NCBI GenBank assembly: GCA_030144725.1
Contig: JASKMD010000012.1
Span: 4,051,848 to 4,115,847, forward strand
DNA length: 64,000 bases
Direction: 5' to 3'
Origin: Haematococcus lacustris
Lineage: Eukaryota > Chlorophyta > Chlorophyceae > Chlamydomonadales > Haematococcaceae
Shown: positions 54,380 to 64,000 of the stretch, piece by piece
Layout of the letters: every line of letters begins with the position of its first letter
How positions within the stretch are numbered: the first letter of the stretch is position 1
Translations under genes and position numbers: made by a program
Notes under the pieces: generated by a model
Database searches by the model: none
What the model was told of the DNA's origin: nothing
Seen by the model: the letters and a program-made list of their open reading frames with translations, nothing else

Positions 54380-55918
54380 ATGTCCGCGACACAGGCGGCG
54401 CAGCCCGCAGATATGCAAAGCTTGTTGCAACGACTTGCAAACACGTCGGATGCAAGTGAGGTTGCGCGCCTGCTCAATGATGCTGGTGTTTTGCGTCGCA
54501 CAGATACTACTATGACTGATCCATCCGGCCCGGGCGACACATCCGTGCGCGGGGCAAACGGCGGTCAGGATACTGAGGCACTGCGGAAGCAGGTGGCCGA
54601 GCTGCAGGCTCAGCTGCGGCGTTTGGAAAGAGGCGGTGATACAAGGCCTGACGGTGGCAGTCCGGGGCAGAGCAATGAAAATCGGGCGAGGCCCGTGGGC
54701 AATGGAGGCCCTTGTGGTGGAAATGTGGGCAATGGAGGCCCTTGTGGTGGAAGTGAGGCCAATGGCCGTGAGGAGGCCAGGCAAGGGCCGAGTGGTGGCC
54801 CGGTGTGGCCCAGTGGCATTGAGGCGAGTGCAAAGCAGCTGTTTGGCGCTGTGGGACAGCATGTTGTGAAGACCACAGTCGTGCCACCTGAGAAATGGAA
54901 ACTTGATGATGCATTGCACGGCAGAGATTTTGATGCATGGCTGATGGAGCTTCGTGCCTACTGCTGTGCTGCACAGCAACCATTGCTGGTGGGCGTAATG
55001 ACAGCGACACAAGGTGACCTCAAGAGCGCTGTGATCCAACTGGTGAGTAACCTGAAAGCTCAAGGGAAGGAGCTGACTGATGATGAGCTGGTGTCATACT
55101 TGAGAAAGGCTACTGGCAGTAGTGGACAAAATACTGAGGAAGACCTGATGGAGAAATTGGTGAAGGGAGAGTACCAGCAGAAGGGTAGTGAGCTGATGTC
55201 CTACAACCTGCACTTCAGCTTGCTTGCCATGCGCCTGCACAAGCTGCCAGAAAAGCTGCTGTGCATGTACTACGTGAATGGTCTGAGGCCTGACTTGAAG
55301 CGTGACTGTGCTCGAACCCAGGAGGGCAAGCGATGGGACTCAGTGGATGCATTGATGCAGTTTGCTCGGGGTCGTGAAGTGGCTATGCGCACTGCGAAAT
55401 TGGCTGCAAGTTTCTCGCCCTCTGCTGCTCCCATTGCTCAAGTGACGGAGAGTGTTGACGATGCTGATGAAGAAAATGGAACTGCTGCAGTGTTTGTGCG
55501 ACGAGGAAGAGGCCGGGGTGCTTTGAGAGGCCGTAGTGTTGGCCGTCCTCCCTCGCAGGCACTGATTGACAGCAAGGTGGAGAGCATCCTGCGTGAGGTG
55601 CAGGAGCTGCGCAGAGGCTGGCAGAGGCCACGTGAGGAAGAGGAGCGCAGAAAGAGGCCTAACCATGGCAGTGGCAGTGGCTTTGGTGGCAACAGCCATG
55701 GAGGCAGTGGCAGCGGCCATGGAGGCAGTGGCAGCGGCCATGGAGGCAGCGGCAGCGGCTATGGAGGCAGTGGCGGTAGCGCCAGTGGCAGTGGCCTGGG
55801 TGGTGGATGGAGCCATGGTCACCAGCCAAGGGCCAGGCCAGCCTTCATTGAGGGGCCCAAGTGCGAGGCATGCAAGGGCTGGGGGCACAGGACTGAGGAC
55901 TGTGCCAACAACAAATAG
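54380..55918 (+). CDS. gag: Gag polyprotein of LTR element
   Basis: 512 codons from ATG 54380. The N-terminal and central part includes PEKWKLDDALHGRDFDAWLM, typical of Ty3/Gypsy capsid; then come an Arg-rich stretch and Gly/Ser repeats (GGSGSGHGGSGSG). The C-terminal zinc knuckle is CEACKGWGHRTEDC (C-x2-C-x4-H-x4-C). It forms the virus-like particle and binds RNA. It ends in a single TAG, after which the same frame stays open into pol. Confidence 0.92.
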   Translation: MSATQAAQPADMQSLLQRLANTSDASEVARLLNDAGVLRRTDTTMTDPSGPGDTSVRGANGGQDTEALRKQVAELQAQLRRLERGGDTRPDGGSPGQSNENRARPVGNGGPCGGNVGNGGPCGGSEANGREEARQGPSGGPVWPSGIEASAKQLFGAVGQHVVKTTVVPPEKWKLDDALHGRDFDAWLMELRAYCCAAQQPLLVGVMTATQGDLKSAVIQLVSNLKAQGKELTDDELVSYLRKATGSSGQNTEEDLMEKLVKGEYQQKGSELMSYNLHFSLLAMRLHKLPEKLLCMYYVNGLRPDLKRDCARTQEGKRWDSVDALMQFARGREVAMRTAKLAASFSPSAAPIAQVTESVDDADEENGTAAVFVRRGRGRGALRGRSVGRPPSQALIDSKVESILREVQELRRGWQRPREEEERRKRPNHGSGSGFGGNSHGGSGSGHGGSGSGHGGSGSGYGGSGGSASGSGLGGGWSHGHQPRARPAFIEGPKCEACKGWGHRTEDCANNK

Positions 55919-58900
55919 GGCTTTGCCTGGCTGGTAGATGGTGCTGAACCGCCAGGATGTGAGTCAATGGTTCTGTTCAATGAGGGCTCAATGTGTAAGA
56001 TGCTCATTGACACCATGGATGCACCTACCGTGGCTGCAGCAGGAGCAGAGCTGCAGTTACCTTTTCTGTTCTGTGGAAGATATGGAGGAAAGCCGTGCAG
56101 GATAATGATGGACACAGGTGCTACTCATAGCATCTTGAGCAAAGAGTGGTTGGATAAGCAGAAGAACCCAATGCTGACAAGGCACATCTTGGAGAGACCA
56201 CTAAACTTGCTAACTGCAAACAACGACACAGTGCACATTCGTGAGCAGTTTGTGGGACCATTGGAGATACAGAAGAGCAAAGTGGGGTGCTTCGCCAAAA
56301 TCATGCCAGGCATGCTGGCTGGTGTGGACTTGATTCTGGGGGCAGACTGGCTGTCCTACTATGACGCGGTGTTAAAGCCAAAGCACGGAGTCTGCACCTT
56401 GCAGGCTACAAATTCGGGGAAACCGGAGAACTTGTTTGCGCTGCGGCCCAAGCATCTGCCGGGTTTTGCAGCTGTGGCGGAAATGGAGAAACAACGATGC
56501 AAAGAGGCTGCAGGAGTGCTGAGCGCAGGGCAGACTGCGAGGCTGTTGCGACAGGGCTGCAGCAGCTGGCTAATGCTCGTGCAGCCCAGTGATGGCAATG
56601 ATAAGGAGGGCTGGCACACAGGCAGCTTAGCAGCTGCAGTGGTGGGCTCAGAAGGAGCCAGGAGTGCTGAAGTGAATCCTTGGCTGGTACCAGCAGCACA
56701 GTTGGAGGGGCTGCTGGCAGAGTTTGCTGATGTGTTTGAGAGCATGCCTGAGGGGCTACCACCTGACAGGAAGGTGGGGCACACCATTAGGCTGGAGCCA
56801 GGGGCGGTGCCACCCTATCGCCGCATGTACAAGCTGAGTCCTAGGGAGGACGCTGAAGTGAGAAAGCAAGTTGCTGAGCTGCTGGCTAAAGGGTTGATTG
56901 AGCCCAGTAGCAGTCCATATGGGGCACCCATCCTGTTTGTACAGAAGAAGGATGGCACCCTGAGAATGTGCATTGACTATCGTGCCTTAAACAAGTTGAC
57001 AGTGAGAGACAGATACCCCCTACCAAGGATTGATGAGCTGTTTGACAAGCTGGCTGGCAAGAAGGTCTTCAGCAGCCTGGATCTGCAGGCAGGCTACCAT
57101 CAAATCAGGATCACAGAGGAGGACGTGCCAAAGACGGCATTCTTGACGCCTGTGGGCCAGTTCCAGTTTAAAGTGCTATGTTTTGGGCTGACAAATGCTC
57201 CTGCTACCTTCCAACGGGTTATGAACACGGTATTTAAGCCCCTAATCAACAAGTCGGTGCTGGTCTATATTGATGACATCCTGGTGATGAGTAACACCCC
57301 TGAAGAGCACCTGGTGCACCTGAGAGAAGTGCTGCAGCTCATGCGAGAGCACAAGCTTTACGCTAAAATGTCGAAGTGCGAGTTCAATCAGCCTAAACTA
57401 GTGTTCCTGGGGCACATCGTGGGCGGCGATGGTATTGCCGTTGACCCTGCGAAGGTACAGGTGGTGAAGGACTGGCCGGCGCCACGCAGTGTGAAAGATT
57501 TGCAGGCGTTCTTGGGCTTGGCAAACTACTTCCGAAGGTTCATTCCCAATTTCAGCGCAATCGCCGCACCACTCACAAATTTGACGAGCAAGGAGGCCGC
57601 AGCAAAGTATAACTGGGCAGTGTTCGCTGGGGCTGAACTGGCCGCTTTCAATGCTTTGAAGCAAGCTCTATGCTCCGCACCTGTATTGGCCCTGCCTGAT
57701 TTTACAAAAGCCTTTGTGGTGTGCACTGATGCATCCCTACTGGGCACGGGCGGTGTGTTGATGCAAGAAGGCAGGCCCATAGCCTACACCAGCAAGAAGC
57801 TGTCACCTGCAGAGACCCGGTATACCACAGGAGAGCAGGAGCTGCTGGCCATTGTTCGGGCAGTGAGAGAGTGGCGGTGCTATCTAGATGGAGCAGTTGA
57901 TGTTACAATTGAGACAGATCACAACCCTCTCATCTACCTGCAAACACAAACAACGCTGTCTAGAAGGCAGACGCGGTGGATGGAGGAGTTGTCACGTTAT
58001 AAGTATGAAATCAAGTACAAACCTGGAGTGCATAACGTGGCTGACCCTATCAGCCGCAACCCGGCTCTGGGCCATCAAGATACACCTGCTGGCTGTGACA
58101 ACATATCTGTGGCTGTGGCAGTCTTGTCTCCATGGGCTGATGGCCTCATCACGGTCATGACAACAAGAAGACAGGCCGCCCGGCTCCATGAGAATGCTGA
58201 GATGGAGCGGGTGATTGCCCGAGAGGCTGCGTACCGTGAGGGCAAGCTGGCGCCCCGTGACCTGTCTAGTGCCCGGCTGCTGCCTCCTGCGCGCCCAGGA
58301 GCACATTCAGGTAGAGACAATGACCATCGCTCGGGCTACAAGGTCCTACATGCCGACTTGGTTGAAGCCCGGCTGCATGCGCGCCCTAGAGCACAGCCAG
58401 GTGGGGAGGAAGATCTGGCTAGTGCCCGGCTGCTGCCTAATGCAAGCCCTGGAGCGCCCAAGCGGACCACCCAACATGCTGACTTGGCTGAAGCCCGGCT
58501 GCATGCGCGCCCTAGAGCACAGCCAGGTGGGGAGGAAGACCTGGCTAGTGCGCGGCTGCTGCCTAATGCAAGCCCTGGAGCGCGGTCGAGTCAAGCGGAC
58601 CACCCACCTGAGGACCTGGCTAGTGCCCGGCTGCTGCCTCCTGCGCGCCCAGGAGCACAGCCAGGTGGGGGGGAAGCCCTGCAGCGCACCACACCACAGC
58701 CAACCACAAGCAAGCAAGGTGAAGGCAAGCCGGGCAGTGACCCACTAACATTACTGCAGGCCATCAGGAGCGCGTATGTTGATGACGAGCGCTTCAACAA
58801 TGAGGCATACACGTCCCAGCTACACAGGCTGGAGGGGCTGTGGCTAACTGAGAATGGCAAAGTGGTGGTACCAAACAGCAAGCCCTTGAGGCAAAGGGTA

Positions 58901-60256
58901 ATGCGCACCATGCATGACAACCAGGCAGCAGGTCACCTGGGTGTATCGAAGACTCTTGACCAGGTGACACGCTGGTTTGACTGGGCTGGAGTGTCGGAGG
59001 ATGTGCGGCACTACGTGCGCAACTGCCACTCATGCCAAGTGAACAAAGCCAGCTCCTTGAAGCCTGCTGGCAAGCTGCAACCGCTGCCTATACCCTTGCG
59101 GGCCTGGGACAGTGTCTCCATGGACCTCATTGTCAAGCTGCCTGCAAGTGGGCCACAGAAGTATGACTCTATTCTGGTGTTTGTTGATAGGCTGACTAAG
59201 ATGGTGCACCTGGTCAAGACGTGGGAGAGCATCACAGCCCCTCAATACGCGAAGCTGTTCATTGAGCACGTGTTCAGGCTGCATGGCATGCCCAGAGACG
59301 TGATCAGCGACCGCGGGCCCCAATTCAAGAACCATTTCTGGGCTGAGGTGGCAAAGCTGCTCCGGGTGCAAGTGAATCTGTCTAGCGCCTATCATCCCCA
59401 AACAGATGGACAAACAGAACGCATGAACCGAGTGGTGGAAGAAATGTTAAGACATTACATCAGGCCGGACCAGAGGGACTGGGCAGATCACTTACCCCTG
59501 GTTGAATTCGCCATTAACAATGCGAGGCAGGAGTCGACCCGCTTCACTCCATTCTATCTAAATTACGGCTACCACCCGCGGAGAGCTGAGCTGCTAGACC
59601 TGCCACAGAAGGTGCCACGAGCGCATGACTTTGTCCTGAACATACGGCGAGCTGTGGAGCAGGCTAGGCTATGCTTAGAGAAGGCGCAGAAGCGCCAAAA
59701 GGTGTATGCGGATGGGAAGCGGCGTCATGCGACTTTTGCTCCTGGCGACATGGTGCTCCTGAGCACACAGAACATGAGGGGACATTCTGCTCAACCCGGT
59801 GTCCGTAAACTGAAGCCACGCTATGTCGGTCCCTTTGAAGTGCAGTACATGGTGGGAGAGGCAGCTGTGAAGCTGGAGCTACCTCAGCAGTGGTCTCGGT
59901 TCCACAACGTGTTTCATGTGTCTCTAGTGAAGCCCTACCGCTCTGATGGGTCAAGCGCAGTGCCTGGTGTCTCCAGTCCCCCTCCAGAGCAGTGGCTTGA
60001 CGGAGAACCTGTGTATACTGTTGAGAGGGTGCTGGACCATCGGCTGGTGAACACAGGCAAGCGCAAGGGCAAAAACAAGAAGAACGAGCCCAAGAAGCCC
60101 AGGCTGGAGTTCTTGGTGAAGTGGCAGGGTTATGGTGATGAGCACAACACGTGGGAGCCTAGGTCCCAGCTGACAGGCTGCCAGGAGCTGCTGAGGCAGT
60201 ATGCAGAGGAGTGCAACCTGGGAGCCGACATGGAGGAGGCTGATGATCAGACCTGA
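55919..60256 (+). CDS. pol: Pol polyprotein of LTR element (PR-RT-RH-IN-chromodomain)
   Basis: The frame is open from directly after the gag TAG; the first ATG is 55967 (1,429 codons from there). Residues from that ATG: protease MMDTGATHS (D49), reverse transcriptase with VLVYIDDILVMS (~434), RNase H CTDASLLGTGG (~585), integrase zinc H-H-C-C (CHSC ~1023) and a DD35E core with D1053, D1115 (ISDRGPQF) and E1151 (TDGQTERMNR), and a C-terminal chromodomain (EFLVKWQGYGDEHNTWEPRS). All catalytic residues are present. Between RNase H and integrase lies a repeat-rich linker with ASARLLP and ARLHARPRAQPGG units. Confidence 0.95.
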   Translation, partial: GFAWLVDGAEPPGCESMVLFNEGSMCKMLIDTMDAPTVAAAGAELQLPFLFCGRYGGKPCRIMMDTGATHSILSKEWLDKQKNPMLTRHILERPLNLLTANNDTVHIREQFVGPLEIQKSKVGCFAKIMPGMLAGVDLILGADWLSYYDAVLKPKHGVCTLQATNSGKPENLFALRPKHLPGFAAVAEMEKQRCKEAAGVLSAGQTARLLRQGCSSWLMLVQPSDGNDKEGWHTGSLAAAVVGSEGARSAEVNPWLVPAAQLEGLLAEFADVFESMPEGLPPDRKVGHTIRLEPGAVPPYRRMYKLSPREDAEVRKQVAELLAKGLIEPSSSPYGAPILFVQKKDGTLRMCIDYRALNKLTVRDRYPLPRIDELFDKLAGKKVFSSLDLQAGYHQIRITEEDVPKTAFLTPVGQFQFKVLCFGLTNAPATFQRVMNTVFKPLINKSVLVYIDDILVMSNTPEEHLVHLREVLQLMREHKLYAKMSKCEFNQPKLVFLGHIVGGDGIAVDPAKVQVVKDWPAPRSVKDLQAFLGLANYFRRFIPNFSAIAAPLTNLTSKEAAAKYNWAVFAGAELAAFNALKQALCSAPVLALPDFTKAFVVCTDASLLGTGGVLMQEGRPIAYTSKKLSPAETRYTTGEQELLAIVRAVREWRCYLDGAVDVTIETDHNPLIYLQTQTTLSRRQTRWMEELSRYKYEIKYKPGVHNVADPISRNPALGHQDTPAGCDNISVAVAVLSPWADGLITVMTTRRQAARLHENAEMERVIAREAAYREGKLAPRDLSSARLLPPARPGAHSGRDNDHRSGYKVLHADLVEARLHARPRAQPGGEEDLASARLLPNASPGAPKRTTQHADLAEARLHARPRAQPGGEEDLASARLLPNASPGARSSQADHPPEDLASARLLPPARPGAQPGGGEALQRTTPQPTTSKQGEGKPGSDPLTLLQAIRSAYVDDERFNNEAYTSQLHRLEGLWLTENGKVVVPNSKPLRQRVMRTMHDNQAAGHLGVSKTLDQVTRWFDWAGVSEDVRHYVRNCHSCQVNKASSLKPAGKLQPLPIPLRAWDSVSMDLIVKLPASGPQKYDSILVFVDRLTKMVHLVKTWESITAPQYAKLFIEHVFRLHGMPRDVISDRGPQFKNHFWAEVAKLLRVQVNLSSAYHPQTDGQTERMNRVVEEMLRHYIRPDQRDWADHLPLVEFAINNARQESTRFTPFYLNYGYHPRRAELLDLPQKVPRAHDFVLNIRRAVEQARLCLEKAQKRQKVYADGKRRHATFAPGDMVLLSTQNMRGHSAQPGVRKLKPRYVGPFEVQYMVGEAAVKLELPQQWSRFHNVFHVSLVKPYRSDGSSAVPGVSSPPPEQWLDGEPVYTVERVLDHRLVNTGKRKGKNKKNEPKKPRLEFLVKWQGYGDEHNTWEPRSQLTGCQELLRQYAEECNLGADMEEADDQT

Positions 60257-60367
60257 TGTGTGTGTGTGTGGGAACTCGAACACCAAGCGCTAGTATGCGC
60301 AAGTGACGGCACACCAGTGCCTGAGCGGGGCAACCACCAGTTGAGGTCAGCTGAGGACAGCTGAGCC

Positions 60368-60380
60368 AGGTGGGGAGGAA
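60368..60380 (+). promoter_or_regulatory. Polypurine tract of LTR element
   Basis: AGGTGGGGAGGAA immediately precedes the right LTR, the expected position of the plus-strand primer. Confidence 0.85.
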
Positions 60381-60574
60381 TGTAGCATGTCCATGCGGTC
60401 ATGCAAATCTGGATCTGAGATCTCCTCATGCAAGTGTAAGATCTGAACTGGTGGTGGTGTTCTGAGGCTGGGTTCAACTCCCAGGCAGACTTGACATCGT
60501 TGACATCCTTGACTACGCCCTAGTCTGCTCAGGCGACCTCTTAACACTATTGACCGCTGTAGCCTCACGCTACA
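60381..60574 (+). repeat. Right LTR, 194 bp
   Basis: Identical by eye to the left LTR; followed by the CCTGG duplication at 60575-60579. Confidence 0.96.
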
Positions 60575-60706
60575 CCTGGCTGTGGAGCTGGGTTTGCCTT
60601 GGCAGCTTTGCCCTGTGCCTTGCCTTTGCCCTTGCTGGGCTGGGTGGGCTCAGCTGCCTGCTCAACCTTGGTGCGCTTGCTGCGCTTGGCTGGCGGGGGA
60701 GTGCTG
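60575..60706 (-). mobile_element. F1 element copy i, 5' part
   Basis: It continues the nuclease linker interrupted by the LTR element: minus strand PPPAKRSKRTKVEQAAEPTQ then KGKGKAQGKAAKANPAPQPG, reading straight into GRWLDRDCNAARN across the target site. The copy ends near 60706. A fragment similar to element X (CCTAACAGTCAA...) follows at 60728-60765. Confidence 0.85.
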
Positions 60707-60944
60707 GGCGAGTGGGGAGTGACGTCACCTAACAGTCAAATATGTCGTTCCTTGTCAAATGAGTTATGTTGGGCTAATCAATGAACCTCGAAGTATGAGT
60801 CGAAGCTGTGCTTTGAGCCGGCAATGACATCACATGACCGGCAATGACCATCACCGGTCATTATCACACGCAGTGGTGATCTGCGCGCCTCATTGCGTGC
60901 AGCACCCTCCACCACCTGCTGCGCCCGCACCTAGTAACGCCGTC

Positions 60945-63076
60945 ATGGGTTTGTTCAACTGGTTCTTCGCGAAGGCGTGTCGCATTGTCTTCGACCGAGT
61001 CGACCACAACAGGGACGGCCATTTGGAGGTAAATCACCTGTTCATCGCGCTTCATTCCCGAAACCGGCAGGCGGCACAAACCCGGCTGCCCGCCCCATGC
61101 TCCAGAGCCGTCATGCTGGCCAGAGCTTGGGGCAGTAACTTGCAGAGGACACACCAGATGGTAGTGGACATACCAGATAGCAGAGCTGGCACCACACTCC
61201 TGGCTAAGAGTAGCAGAAGGCTTGAAGAGTCCAATCACATGCCAACAATTTTCTTATATTTTCCCAATATTCCCAATATACAGTGCAGCTGCTGTAACCC
61301 TCCTCGAGGGTGTTGAAGCCCTGGAATCAGAGCAGCTATTGTCACCCTGTTAGGGCCATTGTGATGGAAAGGGTTTAGGGCAGTGGCTCGTGTGTGAGGT
61401 AAAGCTGAAGCGGTGCGCTAAGTGGGCGTTGCCGGGTAGGCTGGTCTTGATTACGGCTCATGCCGCGCTTTGGAAGTTGAGCCCTTGGCTGGTAGATCAG
61501 GGCCAGATCAGCGCACAACCCCCTCTAGGTCAACAGTTGGGTCACTGTGCACAGGGTGTGCGAGGGGCACACTCACGGTCAGGAGCACACTCATGCCCTG
61601 CGCTCCACGCTGCTCATTGCCTTGGCACCTGGGAGGCTACACCCTCCCCCACACCCTGCTACATGCCCTGCTTTAAGCTCCTGTTCGCCTTGACGCCCAG
61701 GAGGTGTTAGCTGTAGGGGTTGCCAGCAACCACCAGGTGCTGCCCACCCACCAGCAACCACCTGCCAGCAACCACCCACCAGCGACCACCCGTCAGCAAC
61801 CACCAGGTGCTGGCATCACACCTGTCCTCTCACACCCCCTCTGCCTGTCCCTTGCAGCCCTTGGAGGTCGAGATTGCGGTGCTGGAGCTTTACAATATCT
61901 TCAACAAACGACTGCCTGGCTGGGTGGATCCACCCAGAAGGGCGGAGATCCAGGCAGCGCTGCGCAAGTATGATCTGAGTGAGCGCTGGAAGGGCAGCAG
62001 CAGGGAGATCAGCAGCAGGAAGAGCGGTAGCAGTGGCGGAGGCAGCGGTGGTGGCGGCGACAGCGACAGCGGCGGCGGCAGATTCATCAAGCAGCACAGC
62101 AGTTAGTGCCTCAAGGCAGCCCGCTTGTCCCTCACTAGGGCATCCATTTGAGCTGGACCAGTAGTGGCCACTAGCAGTCACTAGCGGGAATACTAGTGGG
62201 CAATAGTAGCCCGACTCAAATGGTGTTACTGGGCTATGTGGAGTATGCACAATGCACATGGACATGGTGCATGAGTGCCTACTACCTATATCATTGCCTG
62301 ACCCCTGGAGGCTATTGTGTAGAGTTGCTGAGCACGGGAAGGTTTGGCCATGCAGCAAACGCTCACAGGCATAGCAGAGTAAGCAATGGGCAGCTGCCCT
62401 GCTCGCACCCTCATTGGCGTACACTGCCCATGCTGCCGCTGCCGCCACTGCCACCTGCAGCAACTGCCTCTTGTTGACATGGCTAGCTGTTCACCCATGC
62501 TGCTGCTGCTGCTGCTGCTACCGCCACTGCCGCTGCATATAGATGGTAACGGTGCACTGGAGCCGCGAGAGTTTCAAGAGTTTGCAAAGACAATCATTCG
62601 ACATGGTCCAATGATGGTGTTGGGGCGGTTTGGTAAGTGCCCATGTCCCCCACTCCCAGTCTTCCTCCCTCACCCTCAAGCCTTGGCCTCTGCCCCTCAT
62701 TCACCTCGCCCAAGTACGGGTCAAGGCAAAAAGAAAGGCTGAGTCTAATGCCGGTCATTCTTTCACGTCGTGATGACCTTGAGATTCGCAACGGTGATGT
62801 TGTTGATGGGATGAGGTGTGACGGCTGTGTGATGTGCGGGTCAACAGGTGCCCCCAGCCATTTTTCTTTCTCAGCCCCTCCCAAATTCTTCTCCCAGCCC
62901 CTGCTCTTGCCGATGCCCCGGCAGGTGGCAAGGCAGCGCTGACCACAGCCATACTGCCCGCCCTGGGCTTTGCGCTGCACACCTCGCTGCCACTCACCAA
63001 GCGTATCCCTCTAGCCGTGCTCGCGCCGGTGCTAGGCAACCTGGCGGGTGTGGCTCGCATGCTGTTTAGGCTGTGA
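60945..63076 (+). CDS. EF-hand calcium-binding protein with C-terminal hydrophobic region
   Basis: Four exons in phase: 60945-61028, 61858-61978, 62543-62632, 62925-63076; 148 aa. EF loop 1, DHNRDGHLE..., crosses the exon 1-2 junction; EF loop 2, DLNGNGALEPRE, crosses the exon 2-3 junction and has full ligands at positions 1, 3, 5 and 12. The C-terminal ~50 residues are hydrophobic (LTTAILPALGFALHTSLPL, IPLAVLAPVLGNLAG), so it may be membrane-anchored. The N-terminus MGLFNWFFAKACR is amphipathic; Gly2 is present but not a clear myristoylation consensus. A TGTAA motif lies at 63800. Specific function unknown. Confidence 0.82.
62117..62326 (-). mobile_element. F1 element 3'-end copy j (intron of EF-hand gene)
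   Basis: Only the 3' block, terminus at 62117, ending at ~62326 before nuclease codons. It lies in intron 2 of the EF-hand gene, antisense to it. Hairpin arms retained. Confidence 0.85.
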
Positions 63077-63918
63077 GGCGCAGCGGCTTGGCCTAACACC
63101 TGGCTCAAGCACTGCCTCCCCTGGACGTATCCACCCTCACCCTTTCCTCCAATGGGCCTCCACACCTGTATGGCCCGCATGGCACTGGCATGGCTGTGGA
63201 TTTGGCTCAGAGCCTGATTAGGCACTGCCTTTCCCTGAACCTCCTCCATGCCCCGCAGCTGCTCAGCCAGCCAGCCACCCACACCTCCTCATTGGGCCTG
63301 CCACTAGCCAAGGAAAAGCTGGGCAGGCGGATGTGAGGGTGAAGGGGTGTGTGGTGCAGCCTGGCTCTGCCCGCTCACTGCTCACAAACAGCCAGCCTCG
63401 GCCAGCGCCGGCCGTGCCTGCTGCTTGTAGGGTGCCTGCTGCCTATAGGGTGCCCAGTCGGTGGCCTGCTGCCTAGCCGACTTGGCTTGCTGTGGCTGGT
63501 GGCAGCTTGCATAAGGGAATGCATGCGGATGGTCTGCAAGGTAGGCGCTGGCGGTTGTATTGGTTGTTGGTGATGGTTAACACCACTGAGCTGTTGGGAT
63601 GGTGGACTTGGCCATACATGCATTGACCTTGGCAAGCAGCCTATAGCCAGAGCTTACAGTGCATGATAGATTATGAGGATAACTAGCACTGTGAGCCTTC
63701 TTGGGGCGTGCGGCAATGTGGTGGTGGGTAGTTTTGACAAGCATGCAGGTGTGAAGTGCATGCTCAATAGTAACAAACACTCAGGATATCAACCCGTTTT
63801 GTAAGCATGGCTGAGTAGCTCTCACCCTAGAATTGCATTCCACCCCAGAGCTGTGGTGTTTGAAGCCAGGTGCTAGCAGATGAGCCCCGCACTAGCCGGG
63901 TCAGATCAGCTCCATGAC
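63077..63918. other. Downstream region, nothing recognised
   Basis: No coding sequence supported. Probably 3' UTR of the EF-hand gene then intergenic; GGTGCCTGCTGCCTA-type repeats occur at 63410-63475. Confidence 0.35.
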
Positions 63919-64000
63919 CAGCTCCCTTGTCCCTCACTAGGGCCTCCATTTGTGCCGGACTACGAGGGACCACTAGTGGCTACTAGCGGCAATACTAGGG
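63919..64000 (-). mobile_element. F1 element 3'-end copy k, runs off the window
   Basis: The 3' terminus is at ~63919 (CAGCTCCCTTGTCCCTCACT). Homology continues to the window edge with one deletion in the loop region. Confidence 0.75.

Larger units (their letters stand above)
53931..60574 (+). mobile_element. Intact Ty3/Gypsy chromovirus-type LTR retrotransposon
   Basis: 6,644 bp, LTRs 53931-54124 and 60381-60574 identical by eye, a 5-bp TSD CCTGG, gag (54380-55918) and pol (55967-60256) in the same frame, and a polypurine tract before the right LTR. Domain order PR-RT-RNaseH-IN-chromodomain is that of chromoviruses. The sequence just after the left LTR begins G-TGGTTTCC, where a TGG start fits a tRNA primer-binding site, though I could not identify the tRNA. 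Identical LTRs and open reading frames imply a recent insertion. Confidence 0.96.

Overview
The window reads as nuclear DNA of a chlorophyte green alga, most likely Chlamydomonadales; Haematococcus is my best guess from protein flavour, not a proven assignment. Reasons: many short GT-AG introns, GC-rich sequence full of microsatellites, long Ala/Gln/Pro/Ser-rich inserts in conserved proteins, a separate CNX1G-type molybdopterin adenylyltransferase gene as in Chlamydomonas, and TGTAA polyadenylation-type motifs. Most coordinates below come from splicing exons by hand with matching phases. Layout, left to right: prolyl 4-hydroxylase (+, 2.5-5.2 kb); decayed mobile-element protein fragments (6.2-8.5 kb); a Fanzor-type remnant next to a 270-bp (CAGGT)n array (9-10.2 kb); a small two-TM protein (-, 10.2-10.8 kb); a GNAT acetyltransferase (+, 11-14.5 kb); CNX1G (-, 15.3-19.6 kb) with a 3.1-kb intron full of nested repeats; two near-identical SNF7/VPS32 genes (+, 19.7 and 23.0 kb); a short frameshifted gene (25.4 kb); ribosomal protein uL23/RPL23A (-, 28.2-29.4 kb); a membrane-protein gene (-, 31.9-33.9 kb); a 1.7-kb G-rich minisatellite (34.8-36.6 kb); RRP6/EXOSC10 exosome nuclease (-, 37.8-46.8 kb); a mitotic-type cyclin (-, 50.9-53 kb); an apparently intact Ty3/Gypsy chromovirus with identical 194-bp LTRs (53.9-60.6 kb); and an EF-hand protein (+, 60.9-63.1 kb). 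The most notable content is a population of elements coding for Fanzor-like (eukaryotic TnpB-related) RuvC nucleases. Three lineages can be told apart (called F1, F2 and F3 here). F1 is present in eleven copies that all keep the same 3' end, truncate at different 5' points, and carry a conserved ~250-nt non-coding block downstream of the nuclease stop codon. That block folds on paper into an ~80-nt hairpin with a 24-bp stem whose mismatches are mostly G-U wobbles in the nuclease-sense strand: a good candidate omega-RNA-type guide scaffold. F2 has its own conserved 3' block. Three certain F1 insertions sit in host introns, all antisense to the host gene. A young LTR retrotransposon has landed inside one F1 copy with a clean 5-bp target duplication. 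No single F1 copy is complete here: the N-terminal (RuvC-I) half is at 47.6-48.9 kb and the best C-terminal (RuvC-III) half at 30.0-31.4 kb. I saw no tRNA, rRNA or CRISPR array.
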